The notes: generated by a model not told the origin, from the letters alone. Positions 9,759 through 18,141 are shown, counted from the stretch's first letter. The stretch: DNA of 64,000 nt from 2-02-FULL-55-14 sp964534125 (GCA_964534125.1 CAZHOJ010000001.1:248001-312000), one strand, 5' to 3'. Translations and numbers: made by a program.

Positions 9759-10388
9759 CTACTCTATCATTCTTTGCACATATCTGAGGGAGTTGGACTG
9801 AAGAGGCGACTCTCCGGCAGCGGAGCGTTCAAACAAATCCAGCGAAACGGCCTTCAGCCTACGCCACATCCAATAAGGGTTAAGTCTAAGAAATCCTTCA
9901 CCGCGATTCCATGATGATGTGACGTCATCCTTGTCTGTCAAATAGACGGCCTGTCCTAGGTAGCCATGAATCATAGAATTGCGAAATGTCTTATAGATAA
10001 GGTCTGAGAATTTCGCAATGGAATCGACCTGTTTGCCAGGCCATCTCTGTTTCAGTTCCTCGTGGAAATCGGTATCGATATCCTCATAGAACGCGGGATC
10101 CACTTCCGTTAGAAGTCTTGAGAAGCTCGATCTGTCTTTTCTGCGACCAAACATAACTTGGCCCATGCAATCCGTAGCGACGCAACACATTATCGCGAGT
10201 GGAAATGCGCTTTTCCGCTCACCGTCAGATTCGAATCCCAGTTGATCAGTCTGGTCGAACAAGAACTGGCTCAGGCGGAGACGTAGGGCAACTATCTTTG
10301 CATTCTCATCCATTGCTCTGACATCGCTGTAGTAGAAGGCGGTTCCGTCGCCCTTGGGGCCGAACACCACATCATCAGGAACACTCAT
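9759..10388 (-). CDS. HEPN-like hypothetical protein
   Basis: The 209-residue protein is soluble and mostly helical, with no signal peptide. Its clearest feature is YKTFRNSMIHGYLGQ near residues 132-146, which fits the Rx4-6H signature (R-NSMI-H) of HEPN-fold proteins, many of which are RNases in toxin-antitoxin, abortive infection and CRISPR systems. The remainder is not recognised. It lies 105 bp upstream of the SIR2-like gene on the same strand, and both follow the run of small membrane and lipoprotein genes. A GGGTGA sequence before the ATG may serve as its ribosome-binding site. RNase activity would require the Arg and His to be active-site residues. The motif alone is short and could be coincidental. 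Confidence 0.65.
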   Translation of the reverse strand: MSVPDDVVFGPKGDGTAFYYSDVRAMDENAKIVALRLRLSQFLFDQTDQLGFESDGERKSAFPLAIMCCVATDCMGQVMFGRRKDRSSFSRLLTEVDPAFYEDIDTDFHEELKQRWPGKQVDSIAKFSDLIYKTFRNSMIHGYLGQAVYLTDKDDVTSSWNRGEGFLRLNPYWMWRRLKAVSLDLFERSAAGESPLQSNSLRYVQRMIE

Positions 10389-10481
10389 CGGTGGTCACCC
10401 ATATTCTAATACCTATGTAGTCGATCTAGGATGATTGGGATTTGTGAGGGTTATCATACGTAATCGATTGAAAGAGCGATC

Positions 10482-10793
10482 CTAAGCAAATAGAGCAGCC
10501 AAAGTGGGAACCTTTTTGGCAATCTCCACAGCAACCTCTCCGAGATCTTCGATCTGTTTCTTGAGTTCAGCTTGAGATAAATTGACGCGTGACGCTTCTT
10601 TGACCACGGTGATCAATTCATCGTATTTCTGCAAATCAGTCAGATCTGGGGTGATTTGGTCAATCTCGTCTCGAGAAAGACCGCTGAGGACATTCAGTTC
10701 ATCCTTATATTTTCCCAGGAATGCTTCCCTTCCTTCTTTCAGGCGTCGCCTGATGCGTTGGCGATAGGCTTCAATATCAGATTTCTTTGCCAT
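10482..10793 (-). CDS. Small helical protein of unknown function
   Basis: A 103-residue, highly charged and probably wholly helical protein with no membrane segment and no recognised motif. The GGAG of GGAGACTAACCC upstream of the ATG is a good ribosome-binding site. The start lies 3 bp after the stop of the upstream lipoprotein gene, so the two are almost certainly cotranscribed and perhaps partners. Its C-terminus (LGEVAVEIAKKVPTLAALFA) is amphipathic. No function is proposed beyond membership of this accessory operon. Confidence 0.65.
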   Translation of the reverse strand: MAKKSDIEAYRQRIRRRLKEGREAFLGKYKDELNVLSGLSRDEIDQITPDLTDLQKYDELITVVKEASRVNLSQAELKKQIEDLGEVAVEIAKKVPTLAALFA

Positions 10794-10796
10794 GGG

Positions 10797-11549
10797 TTAG
10801 TCTCCCTCCACGCCGGGCGGTTTGAGATGTTTGAAAAGGCTTTCGATCTCCGACTTCAGGGCGCGTGCCTTTTCCTCAGCGGTCTCAAGCTTGTCGTCCG
10901 CGGCTTCTGCCTCCCTGACCATCCGAGCAATTCTGTAAGAAACGCCAACTAGTCCCTCGCCCACAGTCTTTCGGAGATCCCGTTCGACCCCGATCGCGTC
11001 CAAGAGCTCCGCCTGAGCATCGTGGACCTTTGCTATGGAAGCGAGGTGCCCGGTGACAATAGAGTTGGCGTAGTGTAATTGGTGATACGCTCTGTCGATC
11101 GAGGATAGCACCTCCTCCTCCTGTCTTATCAGGGGAGCAAGGAGATCATGTCTCATCTCTTCCACATCCTCACGAATTAGCTGAAGTAGCATCTGAGTTG
11201 CTTCGGCGGCGGCCAATCGGGATTCCTCTGATGCATCAGAGGCAAGTCCGGCATTCAGGATGGCGACAGTGGAAGTATTGCGGACGTCAGGGTCCGGATC
11301 GGATGCCACAGCGATTTCACCATTCATAACGAACTGTATCTGGTGTGGGGCGTAAACGTCATCGACGAAGCGGTTGACATCGTCCTTCATCCGATTGAAC
11401 AGAATTGTGGCCAACTGACGATGAGATTCATGAACTATCGCCAAGTCACGTCCCACGGTGGCAGAGAGCTCAATGGCCTCAGGCGGAACCTGCGCGCATG
11501 CCAAAAGCCAGAGGGGCAAAATAGAAACCATTATGAGATGAAATCGCAT
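10797..11549 (-). CDS. Putative lipoprotein with long helical domain
   Basis: The protein has a short signal sequence ending in a lipobox (LWLLAC, Cys18), so it should be an outer- or inner-membrane lipoprotein facing the periplasm. The mature 230 residues are rich in Glu, Leu and Ala and appear helical throughout, with probable coiled coils near residues 90-170 and 205-240. No catalytic motif is visible. The start is supported by GAGG eight bases before the ATG. It is followed within 3 bp by the small helical protein gene and preceded by the decayed membrane-protein remnant. Family not recognised. Confidence 0.7.
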   Translation of the reverse strand: MRFHLIMVSILPLWLLACAQVPPEAIELSATVGRDLAIVHESHRQLATILFNRMKDDVNRFVDDVYAPHQIQFVMNGEIAVASDPDPDVRNTSTVAILNAGLASDASEESRLAAAEATQMLLQLIREDVEEMRHDLLAPLIRQEEEVLSSIDRAYHQLHYANSIVTGHLASIAKVHDAQAELLDAIGVERDLRKTVGEGLVGVSYRIARMVREAEAADDKLETAEEKARALKSEIESLFKHLKPPGVEGD

Positions 11550-11582
11550 GATGTTAGCCTCACAGCGTTAAGTAATTCAAGT

Positions 11583-11783
11583 TCATGAATTTCTAACCTT
11601 GGTTGCACCCTTGCGGACGTCTAGAAATGTGCTGAACAGGGAGACGACCTTGTGTATCCTATTGGCTCCTCCGTCAACAACGGCACCCGTCTTTGACAAG
11701 TGTAAAAGATTGAGCTGGTCGACCGATAGATGTTCTGATCCATGCGGGCACGCCGGACTGTACCATGCCAAGCAGGCGTCGGG
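11583..11783 (-). pseudogene. Decayed C-terminal remnant of a paralogue of the four-helix membrane protein at 15066-15713
   Basis: In one frame the reading GAVVDGGANRIHKVVSLF, then STFLDV, matches without gaps the C-terminus GALIGGGADGMHKIVSLF, then TTFLDV, of the intact membrane protein encoded at 15066-15713. Over about 34 aligned residues roughly half are identical. Just upstream, a second frame (IGRPAQSFTLV) appears to continue the match to IGWQARWFNVV, which would imply a small out-of-frame deletion near 11715. No plausible start or full-length frame exists, and the stop lies at the same place relative to the motif. It sits directly after the stop of the 319-residue membrane protein gene. 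This shows the locus once carried at least two copies of this gene. Confidence 0.7.
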
Positions 11784-12743
11784 TCACTGTTTCTTCATTT
11801 GGTACTCGAAGAGCTTTCTGGGAGCGATTTGTTTTGCCTGTTCGAGATGCGAAGTGCGTCCGATGATGGCTGCATAGTAGTACCCGACCGCATCCCGTGA
11901 GATCCGATACGATGTAGCAAATCCATAAGAAGTATCGTCCTTCCAAAACCTGGAGCCAACCTGCTTTGCATTGTCCATTAGCCGAGAGCTCAGTTCAGGA
12001 CGGGAGGCAAGATGAAGCAGCGAATCCTGCTCTGCGGCAGGGATATCGCTTGACCGAAGGAAGAGACCGAGATGGAACCTGATGACGGAGATGAGGCTAT
12101 CCTTCGCACGAGCGGTTGCGAGCTCCTGAGCGATCTTTAAGCTGGTCTTGTCAGTGGCCGTGCCGAAGCCATACAGAAAATACAAGGAGTCCTGAACAGG
12201 GATGCTCTGGAGGAGGAACGTGCCGGGCAGGATCATAGCGCCCGGACCAGCCTGAACCTGTGCTTCACGGCCTTCGATGAGGTTCAGCTCGATCTCTGTC
12301 ATTCGGTTGGAGAAAGCTGCAAGAGCTGCCTGATATGCATCTGCAAGCTGCGGATCGTCCAGCTCGAGGCTCCCGTAGTTGTTACGAAAGGTGTGGATCT
12401 CATGCCGATACAGGGCGGCAGCCTTTTCGTATGCCTTCGGGTCGGATCTTACGAGAAGTGTTGATATGCCACCATTAATCACTCCTACCGCCAGGGTGAG
12501 GACAACTGTGGCTCCGGTCTTCCATTTCCCCTTGAAGCCCTGAATTGCAGCGATGACCAGGCTGAAAACGAGAACGGCGTAAGAGGCGCCTCTCAGCCAG
12601 AGCGATACAGTATTCCAGTGAGACGCCATTTCGATGTAGGCGTCGAGCACTGACATATCCGGCAGCTCTGAGAGCGCGACGGATGTTACGGCGGATGTGA
12701 TGAGCAGAAGGAGGAAAAACAACTGAATGATCCTCGTCTTCAT
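11784..12743 (-). CDS. Membrane protein of unknown function
   Basis: The 319-residue protein has a hydrophobic N-terminus (residues 6-24, signal anchor or signal peptide), two further membrane helices (about 49-69 and 75-96), and a large extracytoplasmic or cytoplasmic helical domain of about 220 residues. Family not recognised. GAGGTGACCT before the ATG is a good ribosome-binding site. It lies in the same-strand run between the small lipoprotein gene (96 bp upstream) and the decayed paralogue remnant immediately downstream. The membrane topology and its lipoprotein neighbours suggest an envelope-located complex. Confidence 0.7.
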   Translation of the reverse strand: MKTRIIQLFFLLLLITSAVTSVALSELPDMSVLDAYIEMASHWNTVSLWLRGASYAVLVFSLVIAAIQGFKGKWKTGATVVLTLAVGVINGGISTLLVRSDPKAYEKAAALYRHEIHTFRNNYGSLELDDPQLADAYQAALAAFSNRMTEIELNLIEGREAQVQAGPGAMILPGTFLLQSIPVQDSLYFLYGFGTATDKTSLKIAQELATARAKDSLISVIRFHLGLFLRSSDIPAAEQDSLLHLASRPELSSRLMDNAKQVGSRFWKDDTSYGFATSYRISRDAVGYYYAAIIGRTSHLEQAKQIAPRKLFEYQMKKQ

Positions 12744-12839
12744 AGGTCACCTCATTATGTTAGTGGCACACGTCAACGCTGACCAGAGGGCCGCATGTAT
12801 ACAAAGAATATTCGGTGTGTGGCGGGATCCAAGCTCTTC

Positions 12840-13280
12840 CTAGAAGCGCATCGATGCCGCGAGTTCCGACAAAGGTGGCCAAGCCAGACCCTCGTCGAGA
12901 ATCAGCACGGTGTCTATGCGGGATGTATTGGATTTGTCTCCCACGATCTTCCGGGCGTCTCGGTAGAGAAGAATCATAAGGAACGCATCCTTGTTCGACT
13001 CGAAAAGATGCTCATCCGATTCCCGAATGGTTGCGGTGAGTCCTTCGGCGGAGACGGCCTCATGAGCACCCAAGTAATCGAGATATGCCTCGTATGTCAG
13101 CGTATCGAGGTTGCCGTTGTAGACATCCAAGAAGAGCACAGATGCGACTCGGTTGTTTTCGGATGCGAGGTCGTTGTAGAATTCCTCGTCTATTTTGACC
13201 GCCTGCTGAGAACAGACGCACGCGGCCAGTGATACAAAGGCAAGAGCAAGCAGGTGTCTGGCGCTGATCTTGGTACTCAT
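12840..13280 (-). CDS. Small putative lipoprotein
   Basis: The product is 146 residues long with a signal sequence and lipobox (SLAAC, Cys near residue 21), so it is probably a periplasm-facing lipoprotein. The mature part is acidic and helical and is not recognised. A longer reading from 13307 exists, but AAAGGA lies about nine bases before the ATG at 13280, and starting there gives a normal signal peptide. It follows the permuted papain-like gene by 64 bp on the same strand. Confidence 0.7.
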   Translation of the reverse strand: MSTKISARHLLALAFVSLAACVCSQQAVKIDEEFYNDLASENNRVASVLFLDVYNGNLDTLTYEAYLDYLGAHEAVSAEGLTATIRESDEHLFESNKDAFLMILLYRDARKIVGDKSNTSRIDTVLILDEGLAWPPLSELAASMRF

Positions 13281-13344
13281 CGGCTTCATTCCTTTAAAAG
13301 ATGGCATCGGAGACCTTCAGGAGATAATGTCGCGTACATACAGT

Positions 13345-13971
13345 TCATCCCCTCCACTCTTTTCTGAATGTAAATGAAGCACTCTGTGATATCTCCTCGG
13401 GTGATGTATTGCTGGGGTGTGAGCCAGTGGTGATCATGTCGTGGCCAATGGCCTGGTAGCACATACGAACGAAGGTTGCACATTGAACGGCATACTCGTT
13501 GTCGAAGATGTTCTTCCGTGAGAGGCGTCTGCTAATGATCGCCCACAGTGTGCCGAACAGCTCCCCAACCGGGTATCGCAGATGTTGGTCATCATACGCA
13601 TACCACAGAGCCTTCTGCAGGAGCGAATTGGTCTCAGTACCGGAGATGTCCATTCCGAGCACGGCCGCATAGTCAAGGTCATCCAGACACCATTTCGTGA
13701 TGCGGCTTTCCATGACGCCATTCTTGACCTCCCAGTCTGTAACGCTGACATGGAGGTCGCTCTCGAAGATGTATATACCGCCGTCGGCGCGACCGTCGTT
13801 CCTCTTCTCCCCCATTAAGAACGTGTGATTGTAGCGGGATGCCCGTCCGTCAGCAGTGAGGCCGGCCTGACCCTCCCGGATGAGTCTGTAGACGGGGCTT
13901 GCTGATCCGATCAGGCAGACCCGACCGGGGGCATAGTGGGTGTTGAAAAAATCGAGGACTTGCGCGTTCAT
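13345..13971 (-). CDS. YiiX/NlpC-P60-like permuted papain-fold protein
   Basis: The order of the putative catalytic residues, His first in YNHTFLMGE (near residue 48) and Cys later in EYAVQCATFVRMCYQAIG (near residue 163), matches the circularly permuted NlpC/P60 (YaeF/YiiX) subgroup. Members of that subgroup act as amidases, peptidases or acyltransferases on peptidoglycan or lipid-linked substrates. The 208-residue protein has no signal peptide, so it may act in the cytoplasm or be exported by an unknown route. The AGGAGG before the ATG at 13971 is an excellent ribosome-binding site. It sits directly after the phospholipase C-like gene (56 bp gap). The fold is inferred from motif order, not from a search. 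Confidence 0.7.
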   Translation of the reverse strand: MNAQVLDFFNTHYAPGRVCLIGSASPVYRLIREGQAGLTADGRASRYNHTFLMGEKRNDGRADGGIYIFESDLHVSVTDWEVKNGVMESRITKWCLDDLDYAAVLGMDISGTETNSLLQKALWYAYDDQHLRYPVGELFGTLWAIISRRLSRKNIFDNEYAVQCATFVRMCYQAIGHDMITTGSHPSNTSPEEISQSASFTFRKEWRG

Positions 13972-14027
13972 GGGGAACCTCCTGTTCCGTGAGGCCCAAG
14001 GTGACGAGTGGTGGATCGTGTGACTCC

Positions 14028-15017
14028 CTACGTCCAGAGCGGCGGAACCTCATCCAGGCTGTTGTTTGCCAGATACCTGCCGGTATCGAGGTCAATGGGC
14101 GGAACGTCGTTCTCGTCCAAGAGTGGGCCGTCGCCGAAGATGGCGTCATGAGCCTTTCGGGCGATAGGGATGAACACCTCGTAGAATTTCGGGACTGCGT
14201 CGTCGAAGAAATGAATCCGGGGTTTGTGAAGGAAGTTTTCTTCGCGATCAATGGGCTTGCGCACAGTCAGCAGATCTTCGGCATTCTGTCTCAGCTCATC
14301 ATACGTCGGGAAAAGGAAATCCGATATGAGGCCAATATCCCTATATATGGCTGGGTGTTCACCCTCAGCGATGTCAAACATCCTATACAGTCCGGTGATC
14401 CAACCTTGAATGGTGTCAATGTCATAGTCATGGTCAGTCCCGTACACATCTCGTATTGTATCGCGGAAGAGTGTCATCACCTGAGAGAGAATGGGGTATT
14501 GCTGCGGGGTAAGGTTCTTGAGCTCCTTGTGGATATTGGAGTAATTGAATTCCCCGGGAGAGCCGCTCCGGAAGTTCAAGAACCGATAGAACAGGACATC
14601 GAGCTGCATCTCCAGTACTCGGTGTTCTGTCTGGTGTTCGTGGTAGTCGCCGACCGTATCCCTGACGAAGGGGTGAACCAGACCGTCAGCGATGACATGT
14701 GAGACATATCCAATGAAGAAGGCATAAAAGGATCTCAGGTCAGGCTGACTCAGCTCGGCCTTTCGGGCATGGATACGCTGGAGTGCGAGCAAAGGTACGG
14801 CGTTAGTCTTTTCGTAGTGGAACTTATCGGCGAGGTCGCTTTCGGTCTCGAAGAAGAAATCGTCGTCTGCTATGCTCGCATAGGGTAAATCGGGGGCGAC
14901 GGCTCCCACCTGAAAGAAATCCCTGGCTGCGGCCAGGCGATGTCTGAGGATGTCGTCAGGTTGAAGCTGTTCCTGGAGGTGCTTTACCAACAGGATGTGT
15001 GTGACTCCGCTTGGCAT
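14028..15017 (-). CDS. Zinc-dependent phospholipase C-like protein
   Basis: The N-terminus (MPSGVTHILL, then GAVAPDLPY, then FFIGYVSHVIADGLVHPFV) carries the His and Asp pattern of the Zn_dep_PLPC / S1-P1 nuclease-like domain, in which these residues bind a trinuclear zinc site. Family members hydrolyse phospholipids or are uncharacterised. The 329-residue protein has no signal peptide. An earlier TTG at 15023 is possible but directly abuts GGGAGGA, whereas the ATG at 15017 is spaced six bases from it, which decides the start. The gene lies between the four-helix membrane protein gene and the papain-like gene. Substrate unknown. Confidence 0.82.
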   Translation of the reverse strand: MPSGVTHILLVKHLQEQLQPDDILRHRLAAARDFFQVGAVAPDLPYASIADDDFFFETESDLADKFHYEKTNAVPLLALQRIHARKAELSQPDLRSFYAFFIGYVSHVIADGLVHPFVRDTVGDYHEHQTEHRVLEMQLDVLFYRFLNFRSGSPGEFNYSNIHKELKNLTPQQYPILSQVMTLFRDTIRDVYGTDHDYDIDTIQGWITGLYRMFDIAEGEHPAIYRDIGLISDFLFPTYDELRQNAEDLLTVRKPIDREENFLHKPRIHFFDDAVPKFYEVFIPIARKAHDAIFGDGPLLDENDVPPIDLDTGRYLANNSLDEVPPLWT

Positions 15018-15065
15018 GATCAATCCTCCCGAATGATAGAAAGCGGGTGGACTCGATTCAGTGGG

Positions 15066-15713
15066 CTATTTCTTCTTGTCCTTGAGGGCGCTCCGGTTGA
15101 CATCCAGGAAAGTGGTAAATAGCGAGACAATCTTGTGCATACCATCCGCCCCCCCTCCGATGAGGGCGCCGGTCACTGCTATGTCCACCACGTTGAACCA
15201 CCTGGCTTGCCACCCGATCATGTCTTCGAGGCTTGTCGGGTCGAGGAACTGGGCCATTGCCCGGGCGCCGGCGAGGGCGATGATGATGCCGAAGATGAGT
15301 GAGAAGACGAAAGCGACGTCGCGTGAGGAAGCCTTGTAGGAGGTGAGTTTCCTTTCGAGGCGGTCGAGTTCGGAACGATCGACTGGCTTCGTCTTGGTCG
15401 GTTTGAGCTTGGTGATTCTCTTTTCTTCCTGGTCGACGAGAAGCTGGAGCTCGTCGGCCTCCTTCCCTCTCCAGAGTGTCAGGTAGACCTCGGCGGTTCG
15501 TTCCACGAAGAGCGAGTAGAGAACGAGTGGCGCCAGGATGGATACGACGGTCTGGGCGTCTTCAAGAAGTGTGAACCTCAGTAAGTCGGCGGTGAAGAAG
15601 ATGCCTGAGGCAATTGCCGCAGCGATGACGAACCACAGAAAGCGGCGGATCTGTTTCCAGTCGTCCCCTCGAGCCGTCTCGATGTCGCGGAGATGGACTG
15701 CCTTGTCGTCCAT
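15066..15713 (-). CDS. Four-helix membrane protein with central coiled coil
   Basis: The 215-residue protein has two N-terminal membrane helices (about 25-47 and 55-80), a charged coiled-coil arm (about 84-125), and two C-terminal hydrophobic segments (about 131-155 and 170-200). It ends in a distinctive glycine-rich motif, TGALIGGGADGMHKIVSLF. Similar Gly-rich ends followed by a His occur in small bacterial membrane proteins of unknown function. A frame open to 15839 exists, but the ATG at 15713 is preferred because it follows the nuclease stop by one base. A decayed paralogue is at 11583-11783. Tight coupling to the exported nuclease gene suggests a joint role. Function unknown. Confidence 0.75.
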   Translation of the reverse strand: MDDKAVHLRDIETARGDDWKQIRRFLWFVIAAAIASGIFFTADLLRFTLLEDAQTVVSILAPLVLYSLFVERTAEVYLTLWRGKEADELQLLVDQEEKRITKLKPTKTKPVDRSELDRLERKLTSYKASSRDVAFVFSLIFGIIIALAGARAMAQFLDPTSLEDMIGWQARWFNVVDIAVTGALIGGGADGMHKIVSLFTTFLDVNRSALKDKKK

Positions 15714-15714
15714 G

Positions 15715-16503
15715 TTAGTCCTCCTTGATGGGCCAGTTTGTGTTGACGGAGCTTTCGAGATCAGATTCAATGTCGTCGGGGAGGTCGGGGAAGAAGTCCA
15801 GGTTTGTGAGAGTCTCCACGCTGTCGATAGAAACCGCATAGTCGACGACTTTGCCGGGGAGCACCGGGATACGGTGGGGCATAAGGAAGGCCCATGTGAG
15901 GAGGGTGCCGTCGAAGTCGTATCCGAGGATAATCTTATAGAAGTGAGTGGGGACCCAGATCTTGTTGGGGCCGATCTTGCGCTGGCGGCCGTTGGGGTAT
16001 TCGCCGACGGTGCGGGGTTCTTTGAGGCGGAGGTTGAAGATAGTTCCGGTATAGACCCAACAGGAGTCCAGGGCTCTGGCGAGGTCCTGCACGTTCCCTT
16101 CGAGGACCTTCCATTTGCCGCCGTTGAGGGAGTGCTTCTGAGGAGCCATGTTCGACATCACGAATGTAGATCGCATCCTCGTAATGCTCCTGGTGAAGTC
16201 ATCGGCAGGGACCAAGTGTCCGCGGTCGTAGCCGGGGAAGGTATCGTCGGAAACCCGACTCTCGGGCGGAAGCTCTTCATCCTCGTGGAAATAGTCTTTG
16301 CGCTTGACGTTTTTGACGAGTTGCGATTTCAGAAGGCGATAGGCGGTCCATTCGGGGACCTTTGCTTCCGTATTGTAGGAGATGAGGAAATACTGTTTGT
16401 CGATCATCATTCCCGAGCCGCCGGGGTGTCCGAAGATGGTGTGGTTTTGCGAATAGGAAGGCGCTGCAAGCAATACCACGGAGAGGGAAATCATGAGTCT
16501 CAT
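15715..16503 (-). CDS. Exported DNA/RNA non-specific endonuclease (NUC1 family)
   Basis: The protein starts with a Sec signal peptide (MRLMISLSVVLLAAPSYSQ). It then has the beta-beta-alpha metal nuclease core: the DRGHLVPADD motif near residues 115-124, whose His is the general base, and NMAPQ with the metal-binding Asn near 140. This family, typified by Serratia nuclease, cuts single- and double-stranded DNA and RNA with Mg2+. At 262 residues it is of usual length. No immunity protein of the NuiA kind is recognised nearby. It is the first gene of the long minus-strand run, and its stop is one base from the next ATG. It probably acts outside the cytoplasm. Confidence 0.9.
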   Translation of the reverse strand: MRLMISLSVVLLAAPSYSQNHTIFGHPGGSGMMIDKQYFLISYNTEAKVPEWTAYRLLKSQLVKNVKRKDYFHEDEELPPESRVSDDTFPGYDRGHLVPADDFTRSITRMRSTFVMSNMAPQKHSLNGGKWKVLEGNVQDLARALDSCWVYTGTIFNLRLKEPRTVGEYPNGRQRKIGPNKIWVPTHFYKIILGYDFDGTLLTWAFLMPHRIPVLPGKVVDYAVSIDSVETLTNLDFFPDLPDDIESDLESSVNTNWPIKED

Positions 16504-16615
16504 TGTGGTTGGCGCTTAAGTGGTGAGGGGAATTTATTCGCTGGCGGACTCCCAACATTGATGGCTGGTGACTGAACTACCATCGAGAATGTAGGATTGC
16601 CAGAAATAAGATGGT

Positions 16616-17131
16616 ATCCCTAAAATTAGTGAGAGGTTAAGGTGTTGTGCCGGAAAGGCTTGGAGAATATGCATTTTGCAATACGACATATTTGTCATGC
16701 GATGAAAAGCGGAGTTCTTCTGTTGCTTTGTTCGATTCTTGCAGGTTCGGCTGGAGTCAGGATCCTGGCAGAGCCTCTGAAAGGGGGAAGGTGATCGACC
16801 AGATAATCGACATGGCGGCACTTCCCTTGCTGCTTCGAGAGGGAACGGCTCGGATGTTCTGCGGGGTGCAGGCACCGAAGGTGCCAGTGCACATGGGAGT
16901 GACCTAGTCCCCCAAACCTTATCCAAGGTGGATATTAGAATCAGGACTATTTGAACTGCTCCCAACAACTTCTCTTCCAATCCGCCTCGGCAAGGTTCTA
17001 CGACAATTTTGTATCTAATCCGATACAAGACCTTAGACGAAATCGTTGCTCTTTTCGTCTCTGTCCAAGAATATTTCCACCACAAGTTGTTTGGGGATAA
17101 TCGGTTAGCTCCTTCTACCTAATTTTAGGGA
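16616..17131. mobile_element. 516-bp element bounded by perfect 14-bp inverted repeats (IS remnant or MITE-like)
   Basis: The 14-mer ATCCCTAAAATTAG at 16616-16629 is repeated as its exact reverse complement at 17118-17131. Just inside, the two ends continue to resemble each other imperfectly for another 15-20 bases (GAGAGGTTAAGG against GAAGGAGCTAACC). This is the layout of transposon terminal repeats. No target-site duplication was seen and no transposase frame could be recognised inside. The interior contains a TTGTATC/GATACAA stem-loop (17009-17028) and a GGCACC-GAA-GGTGCC palindrome (16870-16884). The 183-codon minus-strand frame crossing it has no recognisable content. It fills the divergent gap between the accessory run and the secreted-protein genes. 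Confidence 0.5.
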
Positions 17132-17205
17132 TTGACTTTCTTGATAGAGTCCATAACTTCCTGAGTAGTTGGTCTGACATGTTCCGGCCATTGTTCGAGA
17201 TCGCC

Positions 17206-18141
17206 ATGAGACGACCTGCTACCCCCGCTTCAATATTGTTGGCCCCGCTGCTTCTGACCTCAATATTTCCACGCACGATGTTTGGTCAAGTCGACTCCCC
17301 TCTTCTGCACTACTTTCCTCTTCATCTGGGGGATTACTGGGAGTACTCGAGGATGGAAATTCCCCCAACACCGTCCGAATCGTTTTCGAGCAAGATCGTT
17401 GGTGATACCACAATGCCGAACGGCAAAACCTATTTCATCAAAACCACACAGATCTTCCCCTACTCGGGGCCCGAAGCTGACTTTGTTAGAGTAGATGACT
17501 CTGCGAATGTATACGTCTATATCACCAACAATAACGATTGCCCAGACTCTGAGTACAATATCTTTCGGCTAGCAGCACACGACAGCACTCGTTGGTCAGT
17601 ATGTGTGGAAGTGTCGCCCGACAGCAGCGATTTTCTAGTTCTTGATTTTACTTCGGATATATACTACGCGTATTTGGGAGATTCTTTCTCCACAAAATCC
17701 TTCAGCGGTTGGAATTCGTTGGCATTCCCGACATTCCGCTTAGCTAAAGGTATAGGGATTGTGCAGATTATTGGCGAGGCAGCGGGTTCCATAGTGCTTT
17801 CCGGTGCAATAATTGATGGTATGCAGTACGGTGAAGTAACATCGGTCGCATTCACTCCATCAATTAACTCTAAGTCCACGCAACCTGGGTCACTGGATAC
17901 TTACCCAAATCCGTTCAACATGGATACCATGATCCAGTATAGGATTGACTTGAGCTCAAAGGTGAATATCGTTGTATATGATCTCTTGGGAAGAATGGTG
18001 GCCGAGATAGAAGATCAGTATCGGAGCCCTGGTTTGTACTACGCCAAGTTCGATGCGAGGGATCTTCCCAGTGGCATTTACATCCTGACTTTACTATACG
18101 ATGGACAGAAGCTGGACAGAAAGATACTTCTGCTGAAATAA
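17206..18141 (+). CDS. Secreted protein with type IX secretion C-terminal sorting domain
   Basis: The product of about 311 residues has an N-terminal signal peptide (MRRPATPASILLAPLLLTS). An unrecognised middle domain, rich in Asp, Ser and Tyr, follows. The last 80 residues form a type A sorting domain: TYPNPFN, then VYDLLGRMVAEI, then LPSGIYILTL and a basic end. Such proteins cross the outer membrane by type IX secretion and are anchored or released at the surface. The start is uncertain: a frame opens at 17179, but the ATG at 17206 gives the better signal peptide. It is followed 25 bp later by the metalloprotease gene on the same strand. Confidence 0.8.
   Translation: MRRPATPASILLAPLLLTSIFPRTMFGQVDSPLLHYFPLHLGDYWEYSRMEIPPTPSESFSSKIVGDTTMPNGKTYFIKTTQIFPYSGPEADFVRVDDSANVYVYITNNNDCPDSEYNIFRLAAHDSTRWSVCVEVSPDSSDFLVLDFTSDIYYAYLGDSFSTKSFSGWNSLAFPTFRLAKGIGIVQIIGEAAGSIVLSGAIIDGMQYGEVTSVAFTPSINSKSTQPGSLDTYPNPFNMDTMIQYRIDLSSKVNIVVYDLLGRMVAEIEDQYRSPGLYYAKFDARDLPSGIYILTLLYDGQKLDRKILLLK

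Noticed and set aside
8538..10388. Thoeris, DSR or SIR2-Argonaute system
   Set aside because: No TIR gene, Argonaute or HerA helicase is adjacent, and the SIR2 protein is short without a C-terminal sensor domain.
15066..15839. Longer membrane protein starting at 15839
   Set aside because: The extension overlaps the nuclease gene by 125 bases, is low in coding character, and the ATG at 15713 is one base after the nuclease stop.
16534..17085. A 183-codon minus-strand open frame crossing the inverted-repeat element
   Set aside because: Its product is rich in Arg, Ser, Pro and Cys, has no recognisable domain, spans one terminal repeat and overlaps no coding context. It is most likely chance.
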